Source: Streptomyces viridiviolaceus (GTDB taxonomy: Bacteria > Actinomycetota > Actinomycetes > Streptomycetales > Streptomycetaceae). Taken from it: a stretch of 64,000 nucleotides of DNA. The position numbers and the translations under genes are program-made. This document shows positions 1-7,988 of this stretch, piece by piece. Location of the stretch: assembly GCF_014650995.1 (NCBI RefSeq), contig NZ_BMWA01000016.1, positions 124,001-188,000 on the forward strand, read 5' to 3'. The notes beneath the pieces were generated by a model, which did not search any database, had not been told where the DNA came from, and saw only the letters and a program-made list of their open reading frames with translations. Positions within the stretch are counted from its first letter, which is position 1, and each line of letters opens with the position of its first letter.

Positions 1-188
1 GCCGTCCTTCGCACCTGCGTCCATGACTCCCATCGTACGACGCATTAACGACGCATGTTGCCTGCGTCGTTCACGCGTCCAACACTGATGGCATGCGCGC
101 GGGTCACCGCGGCCGCACGTCTCCCGGTGCGGCTCGGCCGGCGGCCTTTCCGTTCCCGCACAGGACGCACGGCAGGAGGAAACAGGCC

Positions 189-794
189 ATGAGCGCGAAA
201 GCCCTGACCACCACCGTCCTCACCCCACCCGTGGAGGAGACGCGATACGACGAGGAACTGGCCCGTGGTCTGGCATCCGCCGACGCGGCAGCATTCGCGG
301 CGATCTACCGGCGCTGGGGTTCGCTCGTGCACACCATGGCCACCCGATCGCTCGGTGACGCCCACGAAGCCGATGACGTGACCCAGCAGGTCTTCCTCGG
401 CGCCTGGCGGGGCCGGGAGGGGTTTCGTCCGGAGCGGGGACCGCTCGGCGCCTGGCTCGTCGGCATCACGCGACGCAAGATCGTCGATGCGCTGACGGCA
501 AGGACCAGGCGTCTGGCACTGATCGATGCGGCCGCCCAGGGCGCCGAGTCGCGAGGCCACCTGTCTGCGCCGGACGAGGTCCTGGACCGGGTGCTCCTGG
601 TCAGCGCGCTGTCACGACTGCCACGGCGTCAGCGGGAGGTCCTGTGCATGGCCTTCTACGACGACCTCACCCAGACGCAGATCGCGGCACGCACCGGTAT
701 GCCCCTGGGGACTGTCAAGAGCCACGCCCGCCGCGGCCTGCATCGGCTGCGCCAGGCCATCGAGCACGACCGCGTCTACGGCGCACCCCTGTGA
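189..794 (+). CDS. ECF-family RNA polymerase sigma factor (SigK/ECF19-like)
   Basis: A 201-residue sigma factor that should direct RNA polymerase to a small set of promoters. Sigma-70 region 2 lies at about residues 34-105 (DEADDVTQQVFLGAW stretch with the ITRRKIVD helix) and region 4 at about 137-190 (LPRRQREVL, then the HTH ending GTVKSHARRGL). There is no extra C-terminal domain. I chose the ATG at 189 because AGGAGGA sits just upstream; the frame is open further 5' but without sigma homology. The anti-sigma gene at 2397 lies in the same gene group, separated by a DUF4397 and a sortase gene, so the sigma factor probably controls these envelope proteins. The ECF19 assignment is from general resemblance and context. 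Confidence 0.9.
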   Translation: MSAKALTTTVLTPPVEETRYDEELARGLASADAAAFAAIYRRWGSLVHTMATRSLGDAHEADDVTQQVFLGAWRGREGFRPERGPLGAWLVGITRRKIVDALTARTRRLALIDAAAQGAESRGHLSAPDEVLDRVLLVSALSRLPRRQREVLCMAFYDDLTQTQIAARTGMPLGTVKSHARRGLHRLRQAIEHDRVYGAPL

Positions 795-822
795 GCGCCG
801 GCGCAGAGAGGACACCCACTGC

Positions 823-850
823 GCATCCGTCACAGCGCCTGCGCACGAAA
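823..850 (+). promoter_or_regulatory. Candidate ECF (SigK-like) promoter for the DUF4397-sortase genes
   Basis: GCATCC, 16 bases, then ACGAAA, ending 34 bases before the ATG at 885. From memory, the mycobacterial SigK promoter is close to CCATCC-N16/17-CCGAAT, so the match is partial (5 of 6 and 4 of 6). The -10 part lies within TGCGCA-CGAAA-TGCGCA. No transcription evidence is available. Confidence 0.3.
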
Positions 851-884
851 TGCGCATGAGACTCCATCCGAAGGGATGATCCCC

Positions 885-1721
885 ATGACCTTCCGGACCC
901 CCCTCGTCGTCGCCACCTCGGCCGGTGTCTGTGCCTTGGCTCTCGGAACAGCCGCTCCCGCCCTGGCGGCTCCCGTCGCCGCGCAGGAACAGGCCATGCT
1001 GTCCGTCTTCCACGGCATTCCCGGCATGACCGTCGACGTGTACGCCAACGGCGACGAACTGCTCAGCAACTTCAAGCCCGGCACGGTGACCGACCCGCAA
1101 ACCCTCGACGCCGGGACCTACAGCGTCCAGATCTTCAAGGCGGGCCAGGGCCCCGACGGCACACCCGCCCTGGAGAAGAAGATCGAGGTCCCCGAGGGCG
1201 CGAACGCCACGATCGCGGCCCACCTCTCCGCCGACGGCACGCCTCAGCTGACGGCCTTCACCAACGACGTCTCACGGGTGGACGCCGGCAAGGCGCGACT
1301 GACGGTGCGTCATGTCGCCGCCGCACCCGCCGTGGACGTACGGGCGAGCGGACAGCCGGTCTTCACCGGCCTGACCAACCCGAACCAGGACACCGCCCAA
1401 GTCGACGCCGGCACGGTCAACGCCGATGTCGTGCTCGCCGGCTCCGACACCGTGGCCATCGGACCGGCCGACCTGAAGCTGAAGGAAGGCACCAGCAACG
1501 TCGTCTATGCCTGGGGCAGTGCCGAGGACAAGAACCTTGCGCTGAAGACCCAGACCTTCAGCGGCATGGAGTCGGCTCCCCACGCCGTGCGGGCCGGCGG
1601 CAGCGGTGCGGCCGTCACTTCGAACTCATCCGACCAGTGGCTGGCCTGGGCCGCCGCGGCCGGAGTGATCACGGTGACGGGCGTCCTGGTGGGCCGCCGG
1701 ATCGCAGGCCGACGTGGGTGA
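885..1721 (+). CDS. Secreted DUF4397 domain protein with C-terminal membrane anchor
   Basis: A 278-residue envelope protein. The N-terminus is a Sec signal peptide ending near ALA-A (about residue 29). The middle is a DUF4397 beta-sandwich (MLSVFHGIPGMTVDVYANG onward), a family seen in exported actinobacterial proteins without known activity. The C-terminus has a hydrophobic segment (WLAWAAAAGVITVTGVLVG) followed by a basic tail RRIAGRRG. This layout resembles a sortase sorting signal, but no LPXTG is visible before it. The stop overlaps the GTG start of the sortase gene by 8 bases, so the two are probably translationally coupled. ATG 885 is preferred over 876 because AAGGG at 871-875 is correctly spaced only from 885. 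Confidence 0.85.
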   Translation: MTFRTPLVVATSAGVCALALGTAAPALAAPVAAQEQAMLSVFHGIPGMTVDVYANGDELLSNFKPGTVTDPQTLDAGTYSVQIFKAGQGPDGTPALEKKIEVPEGANATIAAHLSADGTPQLTAFTNDVSRVDAGKARLTVRHVAAAPAVDVRASGQPVFTGLTNPNQDTAQVDAGTVNADVVLAGSDTVAIGPADLKLKEGTSNVVYAWGSAEDKNLALKTQTFSGMESAPHAVRAGGSGAAVTSNSSDQWLAWAAAAGVITVTGVLVGRRIAGRRG

Positions 1722-2349
1722 CACCGCACGACGGCTGGCCGGACCGACCGTGACGGCTGCCGCTCTGGCAGCCGTTCTCGGCTTGGCGAGTTCGCTGTCG
1801 ACTCCGGTCTCGCACCCGTCCGACTTCGGCCCCGGACTCGCAGCCCCGGATGCTGGTGACCCGCCTGAGAGGAGTGGGCCGCGGGGCGCGAGCGTGCAGG
1901 CTGCGCCCCCGGAGCGTGTTCTGGTGCGCGACGTGGGCCTCGACGCGCGGATCGATCCGGTGGGCGTGACAGAAGAAGGCGCGATGAGCGTTCCGGAGGA
2001 CCCGGCCGTGGCCGGCTGGTACCGCTACGGCCCGGAACCGGGCACCACCCAGGGTTCGGCCGTGCTGGTCGGACACGTGGACAGTGACACCGGTGCCCTG
2101 GGCGAGTTCGCCGCTCTGTACGAGGTGGAGCGCGGCGACCGGGTCGAGGTCCACAGGGCAGGGGCGGAGCCGTCGGCCTATCGCGTCGTCTCGCGCGCCA
2201 CGGTACCGAAGGACGAGTTGTCGTCCTCCGCCTTCCGCCGGACAGGCCAACCCGTCCTCACACTGATCACCTGCGCCCCACCGTTCGTCCCCGAGCGGGG
2301 AGGCTATCTGGCCAACCTCGTCGTCACGGCGAGACCGGAGCGGCCCTGA
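1714..2349 (+). CDS. Class F sortase
   Basis: A 211-residue membrane-anchored transpeptidase that should cleave a sorting signal on exported proteins. A signal anchor occupies about residues 10-28. The catalytic residues are visible: His121 in VLVGHVDSDTG, Cys187 in LTLITCAPP, and probably Arg195 in the following FVPERGGY segment. Short length and the TLITC form fit actinobacterial class F (SrtF-like) enzymes, whose substrates are mostly unknown. It starts with GTG inside the 3' end of the DUF4397 gene, which makes that protein the obvious candidate substrate. This is inference, since the usual LPXTG box is absent there. Confidence 0.88.
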   Translation: MGDTARRLAGPTVTAAALAAVLGLASSLSTPVSHPSDFGPGLAAPDAGDPPERSGPRGASVQAAPPERVLVRDVGLDARIDPVGVTEEGAMSVPEDPAVAGWYRYGPEPGTTQGSAVLVGHVDSDTGALGEFAALYEVERGDRVEVHRAGAEPSAYRVVSRATVPKDELSSSAFRRTGQPVLTLITCAPPFVPERGGYLANLVVTARPERP

Positions 2350-2396
2350 CCCCACCTGCTCGGACCTCAACGGAGACCGCACGACAGGAGGGTGCA

Positions 2397-2837
2397 GTGG
2401 TCCACGTCGATCCCGCGCACCTGGTGGAACTGGCGCTGGGGAACGCCGCGATCGGTGACGACGACGCCGGCGCTCTGCAGCACATCGCCAGGTGCGTTCG
2501 CTGCCGGGAGGAACTGACGCTCATGACCCGCCTGGTCGGCGCCGCACGCAACGCGGAGCCGGCGGACATGCCCACCGCGCCACCGGAGCACGTCTGGGAA
2601 CGCATCCACGATCAGCTCGTCCCACAGGCCGAGACCTCCTCACACTCCAGGGGAGAAGACGTTCGGCAGGATCACGCGGCGCCGATCGCCAGAGTACGAC
2701 TCCTCCAGGCCGCGCACGCGAGCAGGCGCAGGCGCCATCTCGTACTGACGCTGCTCGCAGGCATGGTCGTCGTGTGGTGGTCGAGACACGGTCGCTCACG
2801 CCCTACGTCCGAGCGTCGACGAGCTGTGACCGGCTGA
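2397..2837 (+). CDS. Zinc-finger anti-sigma factor, single-pass membrane protein
   Basis: A 146-residue protein with the anti-sigma zinc-binding signature H-x3-C-x2-C at residues 29-36 (HIARCVRC). A predicted transmembrane helix lies near the C-terminus (VLTLLAGMVVVWW), followed by a short basic tail. The N-terminal ZAS domain should hold the ECF sigma factor at the membrane. The GTG start follows ACAGGAGGG at a good distance. The gene is 47 bases after the sortase gene and in the same direction as the sigma gene at 189, its likely partner. The extracytoplasmic part is very short, so signal sensing may need another protein. Confidence 0.75.
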   Translation: MVHVDPAHLVELALGNAAIGDDDAGALQHIARCVRCREELTLMTRLVGAARNAEPADMPTAPPEHVWERIHDQLVPQAETSSHSRGEDVRQDHAAPIARVRLLQAAHASRRRRHLVLTLLAGMVVVWWSRHGRSRPTSERRRAVTG

Positions 2838-2991
2838 CAGGTCGGCGCGTCTGCGCCGGGCCGAAGCCGCTTCTATGAGCTGTTCGGGGAACCGGCGGTG
2901 CGGTGCTGGCGCGCCGCGGCCGGTCGGCACGTGGGTGGGCCGCAGGATGAATATCCGCACGGGCGGGGCGGCGGGCCCGATTCCCCGGTGG

Positions 2992-3093
2992 CTGCGCAGC
3001 CCGCGAGTTCTGCGCAGCCTGCGGGTCCGTCCGTCCGGCTGCGCAGTTCTTCCGGCTGCGCAGCCACACAGCGCCCGTGCCCCGTGTGCGCAG
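2992..3093 (+). repeat. Five palindromic CTGCGCAG octamers upstream of the cold-shock gene
   Basis: CTGCGCAG occurs at 2992, 3010, 3039 and 3056, and GTGCGCAG at 3086. The start-to-start distances are 18, 29, 17 and 30. Each full octamer is its own reverse complement. The array ends 20 bases before the cspA start codon, so it lies in the promoter or 5' leader. It could be a multi-site operator or a structured mRNA leader. Confidence 0.7.
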
Positions 3094-3113
3094 CTCAACG
3101 AAGGAGAGACACC

Positions 3114-3317
3114 ATGGCCACCGGCACGGTGAAGTGGTTCAACGCGGAAAAGGGCTTCGGCTTCATCGAGCAGGACGAAGGCGGGCCGGATGTGTTCGTC
3201 CACTACTCGGCCATCGCCGGCGGTGGCTACCGGGAACTCAGCGAGGGCCAGAAGGTTCGCTTCGACATCACCCAAGGTCCCAAGGGTCCCCAGGCTGAGA
3301 ACGTCACCCCTGCGTGA
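3114..3317 (+). CDS. Cold-shock protein, CspA family
   Basis: A 67-residue OB-fold nucleic-acid-binding protein. RNP1 (KGFGFI) and RNP2 (VFVHYSAI) are intact, and the N-terminus ATGTVKWFN is canonical. These proteins act as RNA chaperones in the cytoplasm. The length is typical. The start ATG follows AAGGAGAG. It is an isolated gene preceded by the octamer array described separately. Confidence 0.95.
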   Translation: MATGTVKWFNAEKGFGFIEQDEGGPDVFVHYSAIAGGGYRELSEGQKVRFDITQGPKGPQAENVTPA

Positions 3318-3974
3318 GCGGGCAGGGCGCCTCCGACCACACGATGTCGGGCAGGGACCCGGCTGAGGCCTCATCAAGCATCAGGGCCGGGGCGCTGATC
3401 CGCCCAGAGCAGAGAGTCCGTGTCGCGTTCGACGGCCGGAACCACCAGGGAGGCGATGCCAGCCGGCCGCCTCCTCGATCATCGGCAGACGCCACACGGA
3501 GGGCGCGCGCATCAGCTTGATCGGCCCGGCTGATGCCGCCGTCCGGCGAGAGACCGACCAGCTGATCGCCTCCGTCACTGCCCCGACGAACTGGCCGGCG
3601 GGCTGTCGGTGGAGGGCTGGACCGCGGTCGAGCAGGCCAACCCCGCCGAGGCCCGCCGCGGATACGCCGACGACTGGCTGCGGTTCACCGCGAGGTGCGC
3701 GAGCACCGGCGTCCAGCCCTGCCCGCGCCCCGCGACGGCCTCGCTGCTACCCGGCTGCCGGAACGGCCGACCTGGGCAGTGCTTCTGACCGCTGCTCCTG
3801 CGTGGCGTTGGCCGTCCTTGTCCGGGACCGCCAACGCCCACGCGGCAGGATCTGCGCGTAACCCAGCTGTCCGACGGTCTGCATCGCCGCCGACAGCGAC
3901 CGGGACGACGCTGCTGCACACGTCGCTGTCCGCCCCGGGAGAGGTCGCGGCGCACCGGCGCCGAGGCTGCGGGG
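3318..3974. other. Gene-poor stretch with decayed coding DNA
   Basis: No intact gene is supported between the cold-shock gene and the TerB-like gene. The only recognisable piece is the integrase-like fragment near 3585-3750. Longer open frames here have biased composition and no family features. Confidence 0.5.
3585..3750 (+). pseudogene. Remnant of a tyrosine recombinase N-terminal (SAM-like) domain
   Basis: One frame reads a stretch including GWTAVEQANPAEARRGYADD followed by WLRFTARCASTGVQP. This resembles the core-binding N-terminal domain of phage-type integrases (the usual YxxDWxxFxxWC pattern). Reading breaks down about 50 codons in, and no catalytic domain follows. I see it as a leftover of a mobile element. 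The assignment rests on pattern recognition only. Confidence 0.35.
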
Positions 3975-4535
3975 TCAGACGCCGAACTCCGAGGGCGACA
4001 CACCAAGTGCGGTGCAGGCCTCGCGGATCGCGTACTGCTCGGACGGCTCGAAGACCCCGTCGGCACCGGCGATGACCATGCCGGTCTGGATGACCGCCCG
4101 GGCCTCCGCGGGCTTCTTGGCGGCCTTGGCGATCACCTGCAGGGCCTCACTCTTGCCCAGCTCGAAGTTGCCGACGAGGCGGTCCACATGCTGGTTGAAC
4201 AGCTTACGGAGCTGGTCGGCCGGGAAGTTCTGCAGGACCTCGTTGGTGACGATCAGCTCCTCGACGCGCTGTCGCTCGGCCGGCTCCACCTGTCCGTCGG
4301 CCGCGGCGACCAGCGCGCACATGGCCATGCTGGCATCCCGGTAGGCACCGCTCTTCAGCTCGGTCTTGACCGATGCGAGCTGGGACTTGAACAGCCCGAT
4401 CAATTGGGCCTTGGAACCGCCGGAGGACGAGCCCGACCGGCCGGGTCCCGGCATGCCGTGTCCAGGACCGCTCGCTCCCCGATTGCCCTGGGACTGCTGG
4501 AAGGTTTTGGCCTGGTCCTTGATCTTGTCCCACAT
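3975..4535 (-). CDS. TerB-family tellurite-resistance-like protein
   Basis: A 186-residue cytoplasmic protein. Residues 1-55 form a Gly/Ser/Pro-rich linker after the start MWDKIKDQAKTFQQ. Residues about 65-186 form the helical TerB domain, with the acidic metal-binding repeats ALVAAADGQVEPAE and VIAGADGVFEPSE. TerB proteins belong to stress/tellurite gene sets and may bind divalent metals, but here the gene stands alone without terZ/A/C/D/E neighbours, so a tellurite role is not implied. The start is the conserved MWDKIKD; the ribosome site upstream is weak. Confidence 0.85.
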   Translation of the reverse strand: MWDKIKDQAKTFQQSQGNRGASGPGHGMPGPGRSGSSSGGSKAQLIGLFKSQLASVKTELKSGAYRDASMAMCALVAAADGQVEPAERQRVEELIVTNEVLQNFPADQLRKLFNQHVDRLVGNFELGKSEALQVIAKAAKKPAEARAVIQTGMVIAGADGVFEPSEQYAIREACTALGVSPSEFGV

Positions 4536-4974
4536 CGCCACTCGTGCCACCTCGGCTTCTGTTGCTGCTGCGAATCTGTCTTGATCCTCGGCCGCGACTG
4601 CTCGCGGCCACCAGCTTGAACGCGTCCGGGAGCCATGGGGTTCCCGAAAGGCAAAGACAGGGCAAAGTGTCTCATGACTACGGCGTCGACAGCCGGTTGG
4701 CTGGGCGGAGTCGTGCCGTGTGGCCCGGCTCCAGGTGTCATCGGTCGCTGAGCCCTGCGGGCCACCCGGTGGTCCCTCCACGCGGTGCATCGTTCGGTTG
4801 CGGAAGGCCGGCTGGTTCGCGGGCGATCGGCACGTGTCAAGGTCGGTGCGGGCAGGACGCCGGATATCCCGTTGCCGTCTGCATCGGGACCGCTGACCAT
4901 GTGGCATCCAGGAAGGTGAGGATGACATCGATGGGCCGGATGATTGCCTCTTCGTATGGGGGGTTTCTCGATCA

Positions 4975-5382
4975 ATGGGACGCGACGTCATACTCAACGA
5001 ACTCGCCCAGGGTCTGCGCCCGATGCCTCAAGGCATCGAGTGGTTCGACGGTCTCGGCCCGGCGGAACAGGCCGAGGTGCTGCTCTTCCTGCGCCATCAC
5101 TGCGTCCAGGCTCGCCCTGTCGACGAGGACGGACCGGAGAGCATCCGCCGTGCCGGACTGAGCCCGACGCACACCCCTGCGGTACTGATCACCCGCGGCC
5201 GGATCGACCAACAACTGGGGAAGATCGCCGGCCTCGCCCCAGCCGACGAGCGCCGCAAGGCGTTCCGCTTGCTGATCGCGGTTCTCGCGATCGCGGATGC
5301 ACGGCGCCGCGAGCGCTTCTGCTCCGGCGGATGCGGTCACTGGTGGCGCAGACTGCCCGCCGTTGATCCCGCCGCCCCCTGA
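4975..5382 (+). CDS. DUF5958 family protein
   Basis: A 135-residue protein matching a family common in Streptomyces: VILNELAQGLRPMPQGIEWF followed by the FLRHHCVQARP segment. The function is not known. No signal peptide or membrane segment is seen. The C-terminal part contains CSGGCGHWWRRL. The ATG at 4975 is 15-20 bases after a G-rich run (GGGGGG) that may serve as a ribosome site. It runs divergently from the TerB-like gene and has no operon partner. Confidence 0.75.
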   Translation: MGRDVILNELAQGLRPMPQGIEWFDGLGPAEQAEVLLFLRHHCVQARPVDEDGPESIRRAGLSPTHTPAVLITRGRIDQQLGKIAGLAPADERRKAFRLLIAVLAIADARRRERFCSGGCGHWWRRLPAVDPAAP

Positions 5383-5894
5383 ATCCGATCGGACGGGACT
5401 TGCACAGCCTTTCCTCGGCGGGCTGCAACAGAGCACCCGGTGCAGCCACACCGACTTGGTCGTGTCCGGGCGTCCAAGCTGTCGGTGGCTGACGCAGCGT
5501 GAGATTGCGGGAGTCAGTTTCGGGTTCATACGATTCCCGAACTGTCATGGCGGCACATCGACGCTCCCAACGACGTCGTCCAGGTCGGACTGAAGGAACA
5601 TCAGTCGACGGGCGGCCAAGAGGCAGCCGAGGCCGGGGCCTGCGGTCCATCAGATGGCCCTCGGAGGCATAGAGCTCGGCGTGCAGGCGCTGGGCACCAA
5701 TTCTCCTGCCCGAGGCATGACGGAGACCGCGGTCGCCGGCGGCGTGCAGCGGCAGGGGGCGGTGCACGCGACGTCAGCGCTGCGAGCCGGCCAGTCGTGG
5801 CGCGGTCACGCAGGACCTGGTCGACATGCGGAGACCCATTTGCTGACTTCGCCCGTCTCACGGCGGGGCCGCAGGCGCACACGTGACACCGGCC
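5383..5894. other. Intergenic stretch, nothing recognised
   Basis: The 512 bases between two convergent genes (DUF5958 and the serine hydrolase). No frame shows family motifs or a good ribosome site, and no strong terminator hairpin was found. Confidence 0.4.
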
Positions 5895-7079
5895 CTACCC
5901 GTTGAGACGCATACCGATCGAGAGGAACGCCTGCACGAGGGGAACCTGGGGGACCGCGGGGGAGACGACCTGGGAGGCGAAGTGGACGACGACCAGGTCG
6001 AGGGCGGGTGAGATGAACAGGCGCTGACCGTGGATACCGCTGGCCATGAAGGATCCGTAGGGGTCGTTCAGGATCCACCACAGATCGTGGTACGAGAGGG
6101 TGGCGGGCGAGCCGACCGGCGCCGCCGGGAAGCGGACGCGGCGCGGGTAGCCGTCCGGAACACCGTCGACGACGGCGGTCACCGCTTCCGGCACGATCTG
6201 GCGATCGCCGACGGCGCCGCCACGGCGGATCAGTTCGCCCAGACGCGCCACGTCGCGCGCCGTGGCACTGAAGCCGCCGCAGGCCGCCTCGACGCCGTCC
6301 GCGTCGACGAGGTAGTACGCGTCCTCCTCGGCGCCGATCCGGGACCAGATCATCTCGGACATCAGTGCCGAGGTGCTGACGCCGGTGACCCGTCGCAGGA
6401 CCTCGGCGAGTGCCTCGACGTTGCCGTTCTCGTAGCGGAACTCGGTGCCCGGCTCACCCGTCGCCCGCGCGGTGGCGAGGTGTTCGCGGATGGTGGCCGG
6501 CCCCGAGTAGCCGTAAGGACGCAGCCGCGGAGCGATGACGGCGAAATAGCGCTGCGCCTCCAGGACCTTGTCGTACGGGCGTCCCGCGTAGCTCATCTGC
6601 GTGCCCATGTGCAGGAGGTGGTCGACCTGGGCGTCTCCGAAGGCGGTGCCGGCGAGTTCCGGAACGTATTTGGCCACCTGGGCGCCGCGGTCGAGGTGTC
6701 CTTCGTGGGCGAGGGTCGCGGCCAGGAGGCCGAGATAGGACTTGGCGGCGGAGGCGTTGAAGTGCGGGACGTGGGGCTCGTAGCCGTGCAGGTACTGCTC
6801 GTGGACGAGCCTGCCCTTGTGCAGGACGAGCAGGGCGTCCGTCTCGGCCTCGGCGAGCAGCTCCGAGAGCGTGAGTGTGCGTCCGTACGGGCCGGCGAAG
6901 CTCAGGCCGTCGAGGGCGCCGGGCGGTGCCGCGGGCAGGTCACCGGGCCGCCCCGGACCCCGCCAGACGCGGCGGCTCGGCATGATCTCCCGGCCCGCCG
7001 TCGTGTGCCGTCGCGCCCAGGCCGAGTCCGTGAAACCTCGGGCCCAGACGAGGTCGGCCAGTGAGTCCGTGCCGGTCAC
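5895..7079 (-). CDS. Beta-lactamase-fold serine hydrolase (6-aminohexanoate-dimer hydrolase-like)
   Basis: A 394-residue enzyme of the class C beta-lactamase/esterase superfamily. The nucleophile motif SxxK is seen as SAAK (FNASAAKSYLG, about residue 112) and the second motif as YEN (FRYENGN). The segment MASGIHGQRLFISPALDLVV is typical of NylB-like hydrolases near the C-terminus. No signal peptide is evident, so it probably acts in the cytoplasm on an amide or ester. The substrate cannot be told from sequence. It stands alone, transcribed leftward. Confidence 0.85.
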   Translation of the reverse strand: MTGTDSLADLVWARGFTDSAWARRHTTAGREIMPSRRVWRGPGRPGDLPAAPPGALDGLSFAGPYGRTLTLSELLAEAETDALLVLHKGRLVHEQYLHGYEPHVPHFNASAAKSYLGLLAATLAHEGHLDRGAQVAKYVPELAGTAFGDAQVDHLLHMGTQMSYAGRPYDKVLEAQRYFAVIAPRLRPYGYSGPATIREHLATARATGEPGTEFRYENGNVEALAEVLRRVTGVSTSALMSEMIWSRIGAEEDAYYLVDADGVEAACGGFSATARDVARLGELIRRGGAVGDRQIVPEAVTAVVDGVPDGYPRRVRFPAAPVGSPATLSYHDLWWILNDPYGSFMASGIHGQRLFISPALDLVVVHFASQVVSPAVPQVPLVQAFLSIGMRLNG

Positions 7080-7988
7080 GTGTCGCTCCGCTCGCTAGGG
7101 AAAGCCCGCCTTGGGAATCGTTACCGTACACATTGTTCAGTAACTCCGGAAGAGGTGGGCCTCAGCGAGGGGAGTTGGCGCTCGACGCTCGCCCCGTGGT
7201 GAGGTCGGCGGCTCCGGGCCCAGGTGCGACCGTGGACGTGAAGGGCCCCGCAGGTGGGCAAGGGGTCTGCTCGGTCCTGCAGTCCATGTCGTTCTGGTTC
7301 TCGGGATCCTCGGCTCCGCGCCGAGTTGTTCCGCCCGGTCGCGGAAGGCCGCCTTGATGTGCGTGCTTGTCGCGGTGGCGCGCGAAGTGCCAGTTCGACC
7401 ATGGCCTGGCGGAGGGTGGCGCGCCCTCGCCGGAAGCGGCGGTCTCCGGGCTTCACGCCCACCTCGATTCCTTCTCGTCCGCACCGTTGACCTGACCTGG
7501 ACGCCGCACATACGTTGCCCGACAACAAGGTTGCTATTGAACAGACTGTTCGGAAAACTCCGGAGGCGGCGATGAATCTCGGGCGTTACGTGCGCCGGAC
7601 ATCCGAGCACCACCCCGATGCCGAGGAGGTGGCCTGCGGCCGGATCCGGTCGACGTATCCGGCACTCGACGACCACAGCGACCGACCGGCGGCCGCGCTC
7701 ACGGAAGCGTGCTTCCGCAAGACGCCCGCCTGACCAGCGGCCCCGGAAGACCGTCCGAGGCGGTGTCTCAGGCCCGCTGCCCTCCGTGTCCCCGGCTCCC
7801 CGCGCCCCGGACCGCCCCATGCCCCGCCCCCGGCGCCCCGAGGGTGACCGCACGGCGAGGCACCGCGACGGCATGCGCACCCGGCCGAGGACACGCCCAC
7901 TGAGCACTCACCGCAGGCCGCCCACTTCCCGCGGCCCCACCACGTCCACGTTCGCCCTTGCTCCACCCGTATCCGCAGGAGTCACCCA
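7080..7988. other. 900-base gap, probably degraded DNA
   Basis: No convincing gene is present. Two similar short stretches flank the first part: ACATTGTTCAGTAACTCCGG near 7130 and a related TTGAACAGACTGTTCGG palindromic stretch near 7537, followed by AAACTCCGGAGG. This hints that a regulator gene once stood here. The open frames in between have no motifs. Confidence 0.35.

Noticed and set aside
3975..4535. Tellurite resistance locus
   Set aside because: Only a TerB-like gene is present; none of the other ter genes is nearby, so the phenotype cannot be claimed.
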